Source: Channallabes apus
Lineage: Eukaryota; Chordata; Actinopteri; Siluriformes; Clariidae
DNA length: 64,000 nt
NCBI GenBank assembly: GCA_030522415.1
Contig: CM060106.1
Span: forward strand, 27,784,985 to 27,848,984
Reading direction: 5' to 3'
Shown: positions 49,637 to 61,795 of the stretch, piece after piece
Numbering within the stretch: the first letter of the stretch is position 1
Layout: every line of letters begins with the position of its first letter
Position numbers and translations under genes: made by a program
The notes under the pieces: generated by a model
Seen by the model: the letters and a program-made list of their open reading frames with translations, nothing else
What the model was told of the DNA's origin: nothing
The model's database searches: none

Positions 49637-50176
49637 TATGTTATACCTTTATTCTCTCAAATTTATAATTGTAATTTGTCATTTTTGTTATTAATAATAA
49701 AACTTACTGCATAGAATAATCCAGTATTGACGCTGTTCACCTTAATTAAATTCATTTTCCTATAGGTATACAGAAACCTGCACACACGAATCATCCTTCA
49801 AAATTTACTTAGTAAGCCAAACCAAGAACATTTAATAAATTATATATAAATTTGCACAATTGATATAAGTTAATAGCATTACTAAGGATATCAGATTTAT
49901 ATAATAGATCAGACTGTTATTTCATAAATAAAGTGGGTATCAGCTCTGCATACTCAGGAGCGCTTAATGAGATGGTATCAACTTTTTTGTCTCAGTGCTA
50001 CCCCCCCATCGGTAACTGTATGGAACAGGTCTACAGTGCTTCAAATATACCAATTGATAAATACTATATACAATACCTGCACCACTCTTCCATGCTTCAG
50101 CAGATGTATAATAATCAGTTGACTAATTTCAAAAATTCTTTTGTTGTCCAAATGCTGAGAGACATCGCCCAAATAT

Positions 50177-50269
50177 CTATACCGCTTTATCCCGTGTACA
50201 GGGTCGCCTATCCCAGGAGACATTGGGTACACCCTGGAGAGGGTGCCAATCTATCGTCGAACACACTCA

Positions 50270-50275
<6 letters not shown>
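50177..50275 (-). repeat. SINE family A tail fragment joined to microsatellite
   Basis: ctataccgctttatcccgtg, gggtcgcctatcccag and gggtgccaatctatcg precede a run of (ca)n then (ta)n to 50361. The body beyond is lost, perhaps through expansion of the SINE's own (ca) segment. Confidence 0.75.
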
Positions 50276-50313
<38 letters not shown>

Positions 50314-50322
50314 AAACATATA

Positions 50323-50361
<39 letters not shown>
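50272..50361. repeat. compound (CA)n-(TA)n microsatellite
   Basis: (ca)n then (ta)n with a short interruption, growing out of the SINE tail fragment at 50177. Confidence 0.97.
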
Positions 50362-50364
<3 letters not shown>

Positions 50365-50583
50365 TACATACAGTACTGTATATAAAGCCTTTACCATTGG
50401 TAATATTTTATTGGATTCCTTGGAATTTCTCTGCTTCATGTCACCTACTTCAATTCAGAAAAGGCTATTATTCAGCCTATTAGTTAAATCAGGTATGCTG
50501 TGAGTTGAGAAAACACAAACTGTGCAGTGCATGTTGACTGGAGTTCAGAACCACTGGTATTAGTATTTCAGACAATAAATTAA

Positions 50584-50697
50584 AAGGGAAAACATACAAA
50601 CTCCATGCACACAGAGACGGGAATCGGGCCTGGCCAGGAATCGAATCCGGACCCTGGAGGTGCAAGGCGACAGTGCTAACCACTACACTACCATGCT
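50584..50697 (-). repeat. SINE family A head fragment
   Basis: aaactccatgcacacagaga through gtgctaaccactacactacc: the head and proximal body only. Confidence 0.8.
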
Positions 50698-50812
50698 TGC
50701 TACACAACTGCTGTCATTGTTGGACTATTTTTTTATTATGAATAACCACAATGAATTCATTCAGCAAGTCTGCGGAAGCATCATTTTATCACACTAGCTG
50801 GGAGCTAAAAGA

Positions 50813-51085
50813 GTGCAAACCCGTACAACCAATAATGATGCTACCGTATTTTTTACTGTGAATTTCTGGCAACCACAGCTGCAAGTTTTTTTTTTTTTTT
50901 TTTACCATAAACTGATTTAATATAACATAAACATGTAAATTAGATAGCTATAAACCGCAGAAAAACATTTTTTAATTCATAAAAAATATATACAGTATAA
51001 TGAGTGCAATCCTGTACAACCAATAACGTTGCTACCATATTTTTTATGGTACATTTCTGGCAAAATTAAGTTTTTTTTTTTTTTA
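50813..51085. repeat. duplicated segment rich in ACTGT/TTTTAC motifs
   Basis: 50813-50915 and 51003-51085 share gtacaaccaataa, gctacc(g/a)tattttttat and atttctggca followed by a T-run. Downstream to 51380 are repeated acagt/aaatt and tacggt phrases. It is probably a decayed DNA transposon, but ends cannot be set. Confidence 0.5.
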
Positions 51086-52234
51086 CAGAACAGATATTTT
51101 TTCTGATTTTTAAACTCTATTAACAAAGGTTTAGTAAAATATAAACTAATGCTTCAGTATATTAGTAACAAATACCTTCTCTGAGAGTTTATATGTTACA
51201 TACATAACTTTTTTTTATTTTACTGCAATAAACCATATTTTCATATGTTTTTAACTGTTAAATTTAAGGTCTTACTTTGTAAAACTAATTACAGTTTTTC
51301 ACTGTAAATTGTACGGTTACCCCAGGTTTTGTGAAATACGGTTTTATTCTGTAGCAGTTATACAGTAATTTACTGTTAAACTTACGGCCTAATTTTAAAA
51401 TTTTAAAAATGTACACTTTCCCTTTTATAAAACCATTGTCCTCAGTACTAAAATAGAAAATATTCCTAGAAGGACATAATGTATAAAGAATAAACAGTAC
51501 TGAGAAAAAAAGTCTTGAGCCACTCTTCATTTCTTCAATTTTCACTTCCAAAGAGCCAGACGTCCTGAAGACTTTTTTTGGCTCTCATTTTTAGTTCAGT
51601 CCCTGTACCTGAGCATTTTCAGAGGAATGTTTTTTGATTGATATGCCATACAGTGACCTATGAATCATTCAAGCATAACAGACATCTAACTAAAAAAACA
51701 ACAACTTAAGTTGTAATAGATTAACTCATTTATGAATTTAAAAAAATTACATACTGTCAGTTTTTCTGTACAGAACAACATAAGATAGTTAGACTCTCTG
51801 AAGAACTATTCCTGAACAGCTGACCTTCGTCTTTTAAATGTCTTCTGATCTTTGTGTTCTCGAATGTATAAAATAAATCCAAATTTGTGCTCATTCAATC
51901 ATTCAATCACTTTATCTATAGACCTCCTTTCTGAAGTGTCCTGATGGTTTCTAAGAACATCATGAAAAGTTACAATTGTCATAGACTTATTAAGACAAAT
52001 ACTTGTTTAATATTGCATCACATGTGAACAATATAAATATTGTTACACAAACTTATACTAAGGTGAGAATTTAACGAGCCAAAACTTTGTAAGAAATGCT
52101 AAATAAGAACTTTCTAGCTCATACAACATTATCAGTATGTAGTTTATCCTTTTGTAAACAAAGTGAAAAGTGCATCAGCTGTGTGTGTGTGTGTGTACAG
52201 TATATATACAGTACTATATATACATTATGCTAAG

Positions 52235-53062
52235 TACTGTGCAAAAGTCTTAGGCACATGCCAATAAATGCTGTAGAGCAAGGATATGTAAGATACTATA
52301 CAAAAGCAGTAATCAAATTAATGAAACACAGTCAATAATTATTGAATTATATAATTATTGTACTTAATTATTGAATACAGTCTTAGGTAAGGTGCAGGAA
52401 ATTAGTTTTACTGAACATCCTTCAGAGCCACCCACAGACCTTCTGAGGAATTTGTCACAGTTTTTTATGCATGCAAAACACAGAAGTTTTCTATTTTTTT
52501 CTTTTACTTAATATGCTGCTTTCTTTTCTGGCCTTCAGATATTTTCCTGAATGATTTATTTATTCCTGCTGGAAAACTGATATTCATTCATTCATTCATC
52601 TTCTATACCGCTTAATCCTGTGTTCAGGGTCACGGGGGACCTGAAGCCTATCCCAGGAGACTTCGGGCACTAGGCGGGGTACACCCTGGACAGGGTGCCA
52701 ATCCATCACAGGGCACACACACATACACTCACACACTACGGGCAATTTAGGAACGGCAATTAGCCTAACCTGCATATCTTTGGACTGTGGGAGGAAACCG
52801 GAGTACCCGGAGGAAACCCACCAAGCACGGGGAGAACATGCAAACTCCATGCACACAGAGACGGGAATCGAGCCTGGCCGGGGAATCGAACCCAGACCCT
52901 GGAGGTGCAAGGCGACAGTGCTAACCACTACACCACCGCGCCACCTCTGCTGGAAAACTGATATTTGGAAATCAAATTTCTTAGTATTGACTTAATAATG
53001 AAGTCATAAAATAAACATGCATAACCAAAAAAAAAAAATTTGCCTTCAAATTTTGCACAGTA
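52235..53062. mobile_element. miniature element split by a SINE
   Basis: The left end (tactgtgcaaaagtcttagg, 52235) and right end (attttgcacagta, 53062) are inverted copies. Without the 362-bp SINE inserted at 52585-52946 and its duplicated target, the element is about 450 bp. It ends 124 bp past the myzap stop codon. Confidence 0.6.
52585..52946 (-). repeat. SINE family A, full length, inside a miniature element
   Basis: Complete copy with a 19-bp target duplication (ctgctggaaaactgatatt) at 52566-52584 and 52947-52965, the longest in the window. Confidence 0.92.
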
Positions 53063-53095
53063 CTGTGTATATGTTTATATGTTTATGCTCAATAA

Positions 53096-53101
53096 TTTAT
53101 T
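53096..53101 (-). terminator. candidate polyadenylation signal of myzap
   Basis: An AATAAA hexamer on the minus strand lies 85 bp past the myzap stop codon (53186-53188). It is the first hexamer downstream. The cleavage site is not seen. It also lies just outside a miniature transposon that begins at 53062. Confidence 0.4.
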
Positions 53102-53185
53102 CACAGATCAGTAGATATGTTAAAATGAGAATAAAAGACAAATACTTTAAAATTCCATTTCAAAGCATGATTCACAACTTGTAGC

Positions 53186-56100
53186 TCAGTTTATATTTAG
53201 CTTAGATGAGATCTCCATCAACCTCATGAATGGTGTGTAGATTGGAGGCCGGTTACTCCTAGAGGATGACAGTTCTGTGTTTGGGGAGGTAGATGGCGTT
53301 GGTTCTTCATGAGTGGGCCTTGGAGCTGGTGCAACGTTCTCTAAAGGACTTGTTGCAGTTTCCCGTGAGCTTCCGGAGAGCATGGTGCTGTACTGCAAAG
53401 GTGTGTATCGAAGTAAGCTCTGCTCCAGTCGGCTATGAGGTCTTGGGAAAGACGGACCTCCATACGGCTGAGGATCAGGACGGCTGTGAAGAGCAGCAGC
53501 AAATAATACTTATAAAACCGCAAAAAAAAAAAAAAAAAAGCCATTGAGATTATAGTAGCTTTAAATTTTATATAGTATCTTCAAGCCTTTATTACCTAAT
53601 AGTAAAGTCACAGCCAACTCCAACATCTTTCATGATGGGTTTAGTTTCAGTAGCTTTCTGTACAGACATAAAATACTTCAGCTTGTCTTCTAACTCATTA
53701 TTCTGGGAGAAGGAGCAAAGCACAGCACACAGTCAGAACCAGAAGAGAGAAGAGTCCAAGTCATCAGGAACAATCAGAAGACAATCAGACATGATCAGAG
53801 ATCCTGTTTGTAAAATCCAAGCAATCCATGCTGAATCATCTTTGCTGTGAAGTTGGTCTGAGATTATATACAATATATAATATATATTATATATATATAT
53901 TATATAAGTCACTTTGCTGCTATGAACTAGTGCTTATGTGACTTACTGTATGTGGACCTTAGAAATAGAAGGAAGTGGAAAATTGATTAATAATCAATTG
54001 TGTACAAACGCAGGCCATGCAAATTTCAGAATATAGAAATCTTAATTGAATCTGGAATTCTTAGAAAAGGCGAAACGGAGGAAACGCATACAAATTATTC
54101 GTTTGCATCTAACCTATGTCCTTCAAAGAAATCTTTGAATGACTTCAATACACTATTTCCTACTGATAGCTAACGATTTCTAAATTCTTCCAAACTTCAC
54201 AGCAAAAAAAAAAAAAAAAAACAATGTGTCCCATGCTCCTGCCAAGTATGAAATATTGTGAAATAACAGCAAAAACAGTTGCACGCCGACAAGCTGCCAG
54301 AATGCTAAAGGCTTTCAGAATGCTTAGCTTTTCCGTGAAAAGTGTAATACACAGGGAGAGAGGCATTCCAAAGCACAGCTCACAAGCTTTTCATCTTTTA
54401 CCTCACATTCCACAATTGCTAGTCTGTCCAGCAACTCGGAAATGTACGCATCCTTCTGTGCCACATCAGCTCGCAGTGTTGTCACCTAAAGAATAGAACA
54501 AACCATAACATTGTATTTCCCATTCAGAAATATGTTCGAATTGATCATTCATTCTTATCCTGTATAGGGTGGTGGGAGGCCTGGACTAGGGGTAATAAGC
54601 AGGGTATACCCTAGTCGAGGTGCCAATCCATCACAGGGCACAAGCACACACTCATACACTCACACACTATGGCCAAATTGGAAATGCCAGTTAGCCTACT
54701 CTGCATGTAATTGAAACCCACCAAGAGGAGAACCCGGGGAGAACCTGCAAACTCCACGCACTCAGACCCCATGGTGGGACTTGAACCATTGAAGATTGTC
54801 GTCATTATCGTCATTTCTGCTTAATCTTGTATTCAGGGTCGTGGGGAGCCTATCCCAGGAGACTAAGGGCACGAGGCGGGGTACACCCTGGACAGGGTGC
54901 CAAACCATCCACAGACATACACACACTCACACACTCATTCACACACTATGGGCAATTTTGAGAACACTAATTAACCTACAGTAATTTACATGTCTTTGGA
55001 CTGTGAGAGGAAACCCGAGTAACCGAAGGAAACCCACCCAGAGGGTGCAAACTCCAGGCACACAGAACCCAAGGTGGGTCTTGAACCCTTGAACTTGGAG
55101 GTGAATAATATAAATAACATTTCTTTGGTTAACTTGATGGAATTCATTCCCTATCATTTGTCTGGTGCAAAGATGATGTGAATATCAGCACTGGAAGATA
55201 AAAGAATTATTCTGTTCTGAAGTACAGCATGACCTCTCACCTCTTCTATCATGCCCTTGACCTTTCTCTGCTGGCAGAACACCATGTCATTCAGATGCTT
55301 TATTCTGTCCTTCAACTCGGACGCCTCCTTCTGTAACTGCTCGGCCCTGAAACAAAACACTCCAAAGGTTTAACTACGACTTAAACAAGCAATCAAATGT
55401 AGCACAAACCCCAGACTACTGTGGAGAACTTAGAAGCTTTCATAATGCTTACTTTTTAGCGCCAACCGAGTCCACCTGATCCTCACCCATGCTGCGTAAG
55501 CGTTTTTCACAGTCGCACAGTTTCTGAGTTAAGTGTGCCTTTTCCTGCAAAAAATCAACATCAAAACCCTAGTATCCTAGATCCTGGATCCTTTCCCTTC
55601 ACCTTTCATCAGGGTCCATGTGATGTTTCCATGGAGATTGTCTGTCCAGCCTCACCTGAGCCATGCAATCAAGGAGACGCTCCACCTCGCTGATCCTCTG
55701 GTCCCTCTCGGCTATTTTCGCCTCAGCGAGCTTCATGTTCCTCTCAGCCTCCTCCAGTCGCCTCATGTACTCCTCTAGCTGGTCCTAAAAAAACAAGCTT
55801 CCACATGTTTGGTTCTATCCATTTCGCTTTTTCACACTCCACCAGGAAATCTCTTAAATGTTCTTCTCAGGACAAACCCTCATAATCAGGTCTTTTCTCA
55901 CTCACTCACACATCTATACCGCTTTATCCTGTATTCAGGGTCGCGGGGACCTGGAGCCTATCTCAGGAGGCTTAGGGCACGAGGCGGGGGACACCCTGGA
56001 CAGGGTGCCAATCCTTCGCAGGGCACACACACATACAGTACACTCACATACTCTCACACTTATTCACACACTATGGGCAATTTATGAACGCCAATCAACC

Positions 56101-56847
56101 TAACCCACATTTCTTTGGGAGGAAACCGGAGCATCCAGAGGAAACCCACCAAGCACAGGGAGAACATGCAAACTCCCTGCACCAGGTCTTTTCTATTCTA
56201 TTCAGTTATGTTCAGTGAACAGTAATATTTAGTAATATGTTCATATGCAGGGTTGCAAGACAACCTTATAATCATGACTCGTGAGAAAAATCGTAAAGGT
56301 TTTCTAGGCACTAAAGATTTGTATTATTTCATATCATTAAAAGAAAAGTCGTGCATATTGTAAAATATAGAACTATACATAATTATAGTAATAAATGTGT
56401 GGCTCATTATTTAATTATAAGCATTTAATTATTTTATTCATTTATTATCATAAATGGTCTAGTAACTAATGTACAACCAGTAAAAAATATATAACAATAA
56501 AAGGGTTATTAATGGATCGATGGATGGATCCAACAATGAATTCATAAAAAATACACAATAGTACAGTATATTGTAAATAAAACTATATTACATCTAAAGC
56601 TCTTTATGCATTTTTTTTTTCTCACCTATTCAATCTGTATAGGTTAAAGGAGTATTTATCAGTCTACGTGTGTGTTATATGCACTGTGGGTTATTGTGGT
56701 TGTGTTATTGTAAGTGTGTACCCGCAGAGCCTCGATTTCCTCTCTGTGTTTCCTCTCCTGTTCCTGCAGCCGCTGGTCGTACTGCTGTTGGAGTTTATCA
56801 CTCAACTGCTTCAAAGCCTGAGCACTGGCCTCTTGAGAGGACTCCAC

Positions 56848-56894
<47 letters not shown>

Positions 56895-59800
56895 AACAGT
56901 TAGCATGAAGTTTTATGCAAGATATATGATATCGATCCATATTTGCAATTCATATTTGAAATGCATGTGTGTCTGAGTGTGTGTGTGAGTGTGTGTGTGA
57001 GTGTGTGTGTGTGTGCATACCTGTTGCTTCAGAATGTGGTTTTCAGCATGGGCAGCAGCCAGCTGTCTCTCTCTCTCCCTCAGTTTCTCCTCAGTCTTTT
57101 CGAAGGAACTGCGCAGCGCTTTCATCTCCTCCCTGTTTCCCACACGGCCCTGACAACTCTCCAGGAGTGACTTCTACACCGAGCACAACACCGCACACAC
57201 TCTCAGAAACACACCTCAAAATGATAATCCAGCACATTTCACAATCAGTTTGCAGGGGGTTTCGACTGAACGAAACAACAACTATAAAGGTCGAGTGTGT
57301 TCGTGTTTTGCATTTGTGTGAGTTCCTGGGTAATATCTAACCAAACGAGTTCACCTAGTTACACTTTGTTTTAAATCCTCAATACCCAAAGCACCCGTTA
57401 TCTAACAGAGGAGTTTGATGCTATTCCTGATTACATACCTGCAAGTCGATGTTGGCTGATATGAGAGAGCTGTTCATCTGATCGAAACTGTCGAGGGCTG
57501 CTCTCCCCGTCTTTACCTCCGCTTCCAGATAGTTCTTATGCGAGTTAGCTACCTGTAACACACAACGCATAGTGTTAGACGTATTGCAATGATTCATAGT
57601 GGACATGTATTAAAATGAACAATACTGCATGATTTGGCTGAATTCGTGACACTGTGTTAATTAATGAACATGAAAAACACAACCTGATATTTATACAGAT
57701 ACAGGACCTGCACAATGGACAAAAGGATTTTGTGCCATCCTTCTTGCAAAATAGTGGCCAGGTCACGCCTATGCTGGTGGAGGAAATTGTTTCCTGACTC
57801 ACTACTCCAAAACACCTCAAAGTTGCTCAATAATATTTAGATCTGGTGACTGTGGAGATGGCCATGGGAGATGTTTAACTTCACTTTCATGTTCATCAAA
57901 CCACTCTGTCAGCTTTGTGTATTGGTGCATGGTACACGGCACCGCTTTCAGGATACAATGTTTGAACCACTGGGTGCACATGGACCTCCAGAATGGTTCG
58001 GTAGTCCTTGGCAATGACGCGCCCATCTAGCACAAGTATTGGGCCTAGGGAATGCCATGATATTGCAGTCCAAAAATCACTGATCCATCCCCATACTTCA
58101 CTCTGTGCATGCAACAGTCTGGATGGTACGTTTCTTTGGGCTTCTCCACGCCGTAACTCTCCCAGATGTGGAAAAAACAGTGAAGGTGGCCCTTCATCAG
58201 AAAAGAATACATGTTTCATAGTGTCCACAGACCAAGATTTACGCTGCTGGCACCATTAAAACCGACATTTGACTTCGACATGAGTGACCAAAGGTTTGGC
58301 TATAGCAGCCCGGCCTGTACTGTATATTGACCCTGTAGAACGATACTGTGGAGCTCCCGACGACCAGTTTTGGTGGAAACGGGAGAGTTGAGTTGCACAT
58401 TTAATTCTACAGAGTTGGGCCGCTGTGGCTTTATGTTAGTACCCAGACATCCCTTTCAGACAGCTTCCTCTTGGGTCCACAGTTACTCCTGTTGGATGTG
58501 GTTTGTCCTTCTTTGTGTTACCCTGGATACTGTGGCTCTTTATACATCACAAAGACTTGCTGTCTTGGTCACAGATGCGCCAGTGAGATGCGCATCAACA
58601 ATTTGTCCTCTTTTGAACTCTGATATGTCACTCATAATGTTGTGTGCATTGCAATATTTAAATTTTTATACAGTATATATGTGCACAGTGGCTTAGTGCA
58701 CCTGTAGCACTGTGGCCTCACACCTCAATGGTCTACAGTAGGTTCAATTACCAGTGGGTACGCAAGTTTCCTCCCACAGTTTAAAGAAAAACCCAAATTG
58801 TGTGAATGCATGTGTGAATCTTGACCCGAGGTCACTATAATGGTTTAAATTATAATGGTTCTGCGGCCAGATTAAAATGAATGGAGTACATGAGAACACA
58901 CAGTATATTCAATATGACAGGACAAGGAAATTAAGGTATATCTGATTTCTTTTGGTCTTTTAGCTTAAGTTTAGTCTTGGTAGTCCTGTTTATTTGTTTA
59001 TTATAGACAAACATTTTTTTTTTATATCAGCCTAAGAGCACTGTGTGATTAGTGATATAGAGTAGATTGGAATATAATATATAATTGAAAGTATATATAA
59101 AGCACTCATTTTATGCTCATTTTATGAACACATATTCATATTATGCAATAGGATTGTACACACTCCTGATAAGCAGCTGATAAATGCAGTCCTCAGTCCT
59201 TGTTTTTGTGTTACACTATTCACAATGTTCAGTTAAGTTTTATATGCGTACCTTTAATTCTTGTGAGAGCTTTTGGATTGATTGTTGCATTCCTCCAAAC
59301 TGACCGTACATCCGCTCTCTGACCTTCTCCAAGGAGTCTCGGACCTGCAAGTTAAATGTTTTCCCACAATTATATTGCGATATTATAGCAGGATTTCATG
59401 TAAACACTAACATAATTCATACAAATAGGTTGGGATACATTTGTAAATACAGGTCCTTCTCAAAAAATTATTGTGATAAAGTTAATTATTTTCTGTAATG
59501 TACTGATAAACATTAGACTTTCATATATTTTAGATTCATTACACACAACTGAAGTAGTTCAAGCCTTTTATTGTTTTAATATTGATGATTGTGGCATACA
59601 GCTCATGAAAACCCAAAATCCCTATCTCAAAAAATTTGCATATTTCATCCGACCAATAAAAGAAAAGTGTTTTTAATACAAAAAAAAGTCAACCTTCAAA
59701 TAATTATGTTCAGTTCTGCACTCAATACTTGGTCGGGAATCCTTTTGCAGATTCTTGTCTTGTGTCTCTCAACTTTCTCTTCACAATATCGCACAGATTC

Positions 59801-61259
59801 TCTATGGGGTTCAGGTCAGGAGAGTTGGCAGGCCAATTGAGCACAGTAATACCATGGTCAGTAAACCATTTACCAGTGGTTTTGGCACTGTGAGCAGGTG
59901 CCAGGTCGTGCTGAAAAATGAAATCTTCATCTCCATAAAGCTTTTCAGCAGATGGAAGCATGAAGTGCTCCAAAATCTCCTGATAGCTAGCTGCATTGAC
60001 CCTGCCCTTGATAAAACACAGTGGACCAACACCAGCAGTTGACATGGCACCCCAGACCATCACTGACTGTGGGTACTTGACACTGGACTTCAGGCATTTT
60101 GGCATTTCCCTCTCCCCAGTCTTCCTCCAGACTCTGGCACCTTGATTTCCGAATGACATGCAAAATTTGCAACCTGTAGCCCATTTCCTGCACACGCCTG
60201 TACACGGTGGCTCTGGAAGTTTCTACTCCAGACTCAGTCCACTGCTTCCGCAGGTCCCCCAAGGTCTGGAATCGGTCCTTCTCCACAATCTTCCTCAGGG
60301 CCCGGTCACCTCTTCTCATTGTGCAGCGTTTTCTGCCACACTTTTTCCTTCCCACAGACTTCCCACTGAGGTGCCTTGATACAGCACTCTGGGAACAGCC
60401 TATTCGTTCAGAAATGTCTTTCTGTGTCTTACCCTCTTGCTTGAGGGTGTCAATGATGGCCTTCTGGACAGCAGTCAGGTCGGCAGTCTTACCCATGATT
60501 GTGGTTTTGAGTAATGAACCAGGCTGGGAGTTTTTAAAAGCCTCAGGAATCTTTTGCAGGTGTTTGGAGTTAATTAGTTGATTAGGTTAATAGCTCGTTT
60601 AGAAAACCTTTTCATGATATGCTAATTTTTTGAGATAGGGATTTTGGGTTTTCATGAGCTGTATTCCACAATCATCAATATTAAAACAATAAAAGTCTTG
60701 AACTACTTCAGTTGTGTGTAATGAATCTAAAATATATGAATGTCTAATGTTTATCAGTACATTACAGAAAATAATGAACTTTATCACAATATGCTAATTT
60801 TTTGTGAAGGACCTGTATTCGACACTATTGAATATATCCAACATGCAAGAAATATATCAACCCTAAATGTTCATGGTAGTGGCACGGTATGTTGCATCAC
60901 GTAGTCCTACAATATATCACTTCCATGCAGCACTCAGAGGCAGGGACACTACAAGGGGGGTTGAGTTACGGGGGAATCTTGATTGATTTAGAGCTAGACA
61001 AATCCCCTTGAACATAAGTCCTACTGTAGTTTGTAGACTCTTAGACACTTGAGGTCTCTTTTCCCTACCATGACTCATGTTTATGTCCACTGTCCTCGTC
61101 TCCATTTGCACTCACCTCTCTGATGTACCTCATCTCATCTGCCAGGTCACTAGTAGACCGGTCACGAGACATCGCTTCCTGCTGCACAGCACCGTACACC
61201 CGGAGTCCTGGCAGCGTCTCTCGCTCAGCAACATCACCATTGTTCAAACTGTAAGAATG
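53186..61259 (-). CDS. myzap: myzap, myocardial zonula adherens protein, eleven coding exons, 5' end outside the window
   Basis: MYZAP is a coiled-coil protein of cardiac intercalated discs and adherens junctions that promotes Rho/SRF signalling. Exons on the minus strand are 61116-61259, 59252-59344, 57439-57552, 57021-57173, 56722-56847, 55656-55784, 55453-55544, 55241-55346, 54402-54485, 53596-53702 and 53186-53483. They sum to 1446 nt with all phases consistent (481 aa plus stop). Matches to the family, in order: VYG, then STSDLADEMRYIREVRDSLEKVRERMYG by its pattern, ALDSFDQMNSS, VESSQEASAQ, ERDQRISEVERLLD, RIKHLNDMVFCQQRKVK, NNELEDKLKYF, VGVGCDF, and a terminal YTPFMRLMEI. Nearly all is heptad-rich coiled coil. 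The last exon carries a proline/serine-rich insert before the conserved tail, making it longer than I recall for the human carboxyl end. The first visible exon starts in phase 0 after an AG acceptor and no upstream coding exon is visible to 64000, so the amino terminus is missing here. Confidence 0.94.
54550..54790 (-). repeat. SINE family A, diverged copy in a myzap intron
   Basis: ttatcctgtatagggtggtg, gtgccaatccatcacagggc and ggagaacctgcaaactccac are in order; the head is decayed. It is adjacent to a second diverged copy at 54815-55103 in the same orientation. Confidence 0.75.
54815..55103 (-). repeat. SINE family A, diverged copy in a myzap intron
   Basis: gcttaatcttgtattcaggg, cgaggcggggtacaccctgg and ctttggactgtgagagg are in order. 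The head is replaced by a degenerate aacccaaggtgggtcttgaa, which still resembles box B context. Confidence 0.75.
55899..56182 (-). repeat. SINE family A, head-truncated, with target duplication
   Basis: Body and tail present, tRNA-like head missing. A 12-bp target duplication (caggtcttttct) lies at 55887-55898 and 56183-56194, showing that the copy was truncated when it inserted. In a myzap intron. Confidence 0.85.
56848..57015. repeat. paired (CA)n and (TG)n runs in a myzap intron
   Basis: (ca)n at 56850-56888 and (tg)n interrupted by gag at 56965-57015 face each other across 75 bp, filling the 173-bp intron between myzap exons 57021-57173 and 56722-56847. Confidence 0.95.
57690..58635 (-). 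pseudogene. Tc1-like transposase pseudogene in a myzap intron
   Basis: Read on the minus strand from an ATG at 58633-58635 (MSDISEFKRGQIVDA, helix-turn-helix start), then VFFSDEGPPSLF (first catalytic D, 57896-58228) and PQSPDLNIIEQL (third catalytic position region, 57817-58026). Several stops and frame changes separate the pieces, including one just after IIEQL where the family has tryptophan. This is a third Tc1 family, different from the other three in the window. Element ends are not clear. It sits between myzap exons 59252-59344 and 57439-57552. Confidence 0.75.
58690..58815 (+). repeat. decayed tRNA-headed SINE fragment
   Basis: cagtggcttagtgcacctg, cactgtggcctcacacctca, aggttcaattaccagtgg and gtttcctcccacagttt follow the SINE order with much divergence. 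It abuts the Tc1-like pseudogene at 58635. Confidence 0.5.
59448..60817 (-). mobile_element. Tc1-like transposon, 1370 bp, in a myzap intron
   Basis: Both ends are TA-bordered inverted repeats of about 210 bp. The left begins tacaggtccttctcaaaaaa at 59448 and the right ends with its complement at 60817. Inside, on the minus strand, is a broken transposase. The element sits between myzap exons 61116-61259 and 59252-59344. It is about 250 bp shorter than a full 1.6-kb fish Tc1 element. Confidence 0.88.
59722..60496 (-). pseudogene. Tc1-like transposase with a deletion that removes the first catalytic aspartate
   Basis: The amino part (from 60496, MGKTADLTAVQKAIIDTLKQ) carries the paired helix-turn-helix (IGCSQSAVSRHLSGKS, RATVYRRVQEMGYR). 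Directly after GYR the sequence jumps, in another frame, to KFCMSFGNQGARVWRK, so the segment with the SDES aspartate is deleted (near 60165-60180). Downstream the frame is well kept: SVMVWGAMS, FQHDLAPAHSA (second D) and [11 protein letters not shown] (third acidic position), then a premature end at 59722. Confidence 0.85.
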
Positions 61260-61738
61260 CTGAGGAAGACAACGTCACACGGGTCAGATTTCCATCTGTG
61301 TGTGTTAGTGTTTGTGTGTGTAGTTAGCAAAGTGGGAAAATGTGACTGTTCTGTTCTGAGCATCATGTGTGCAAATATGTGTGTGTCCTTGTGCTGTGTG
61401 CACACACACTCCAAACACCTGTGTAAATATAAAGAACTGTGTAGTTTGGCTAGTGAGAAGGAGAAAGCGGCAGTGTGCGCATGCTCGGACGTTTTGTTTT
61501 TCTGTGCAATGTTGCTGAGTGATCAGATATGGGATTTGGTGAACAAGCAGTGACAAGAAGTCCTAACTGATGGTGTAGTGTTCGAGAGCATTCTGCTTTA
61601 GTGCTTCTCTCTCTCTCTCTCTTAGTCTGGGTCTCAATTAATGGACACAGAATATCCATAAAAAAAATTTTACTTTTAGGTTTGTTATAAGCAAGACTAA
61701 TTAAATAATTAATTAATTAGTTAACTAACATTTATTTA

Positions 61739-61795
<57 letters not shown>

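Noticed and set aside
56848..57015. Regularly spaced short repeats considered as a CRISPR array
   Set aside because: They are dinucleotide runs with no unique spacers, in a fish intron.
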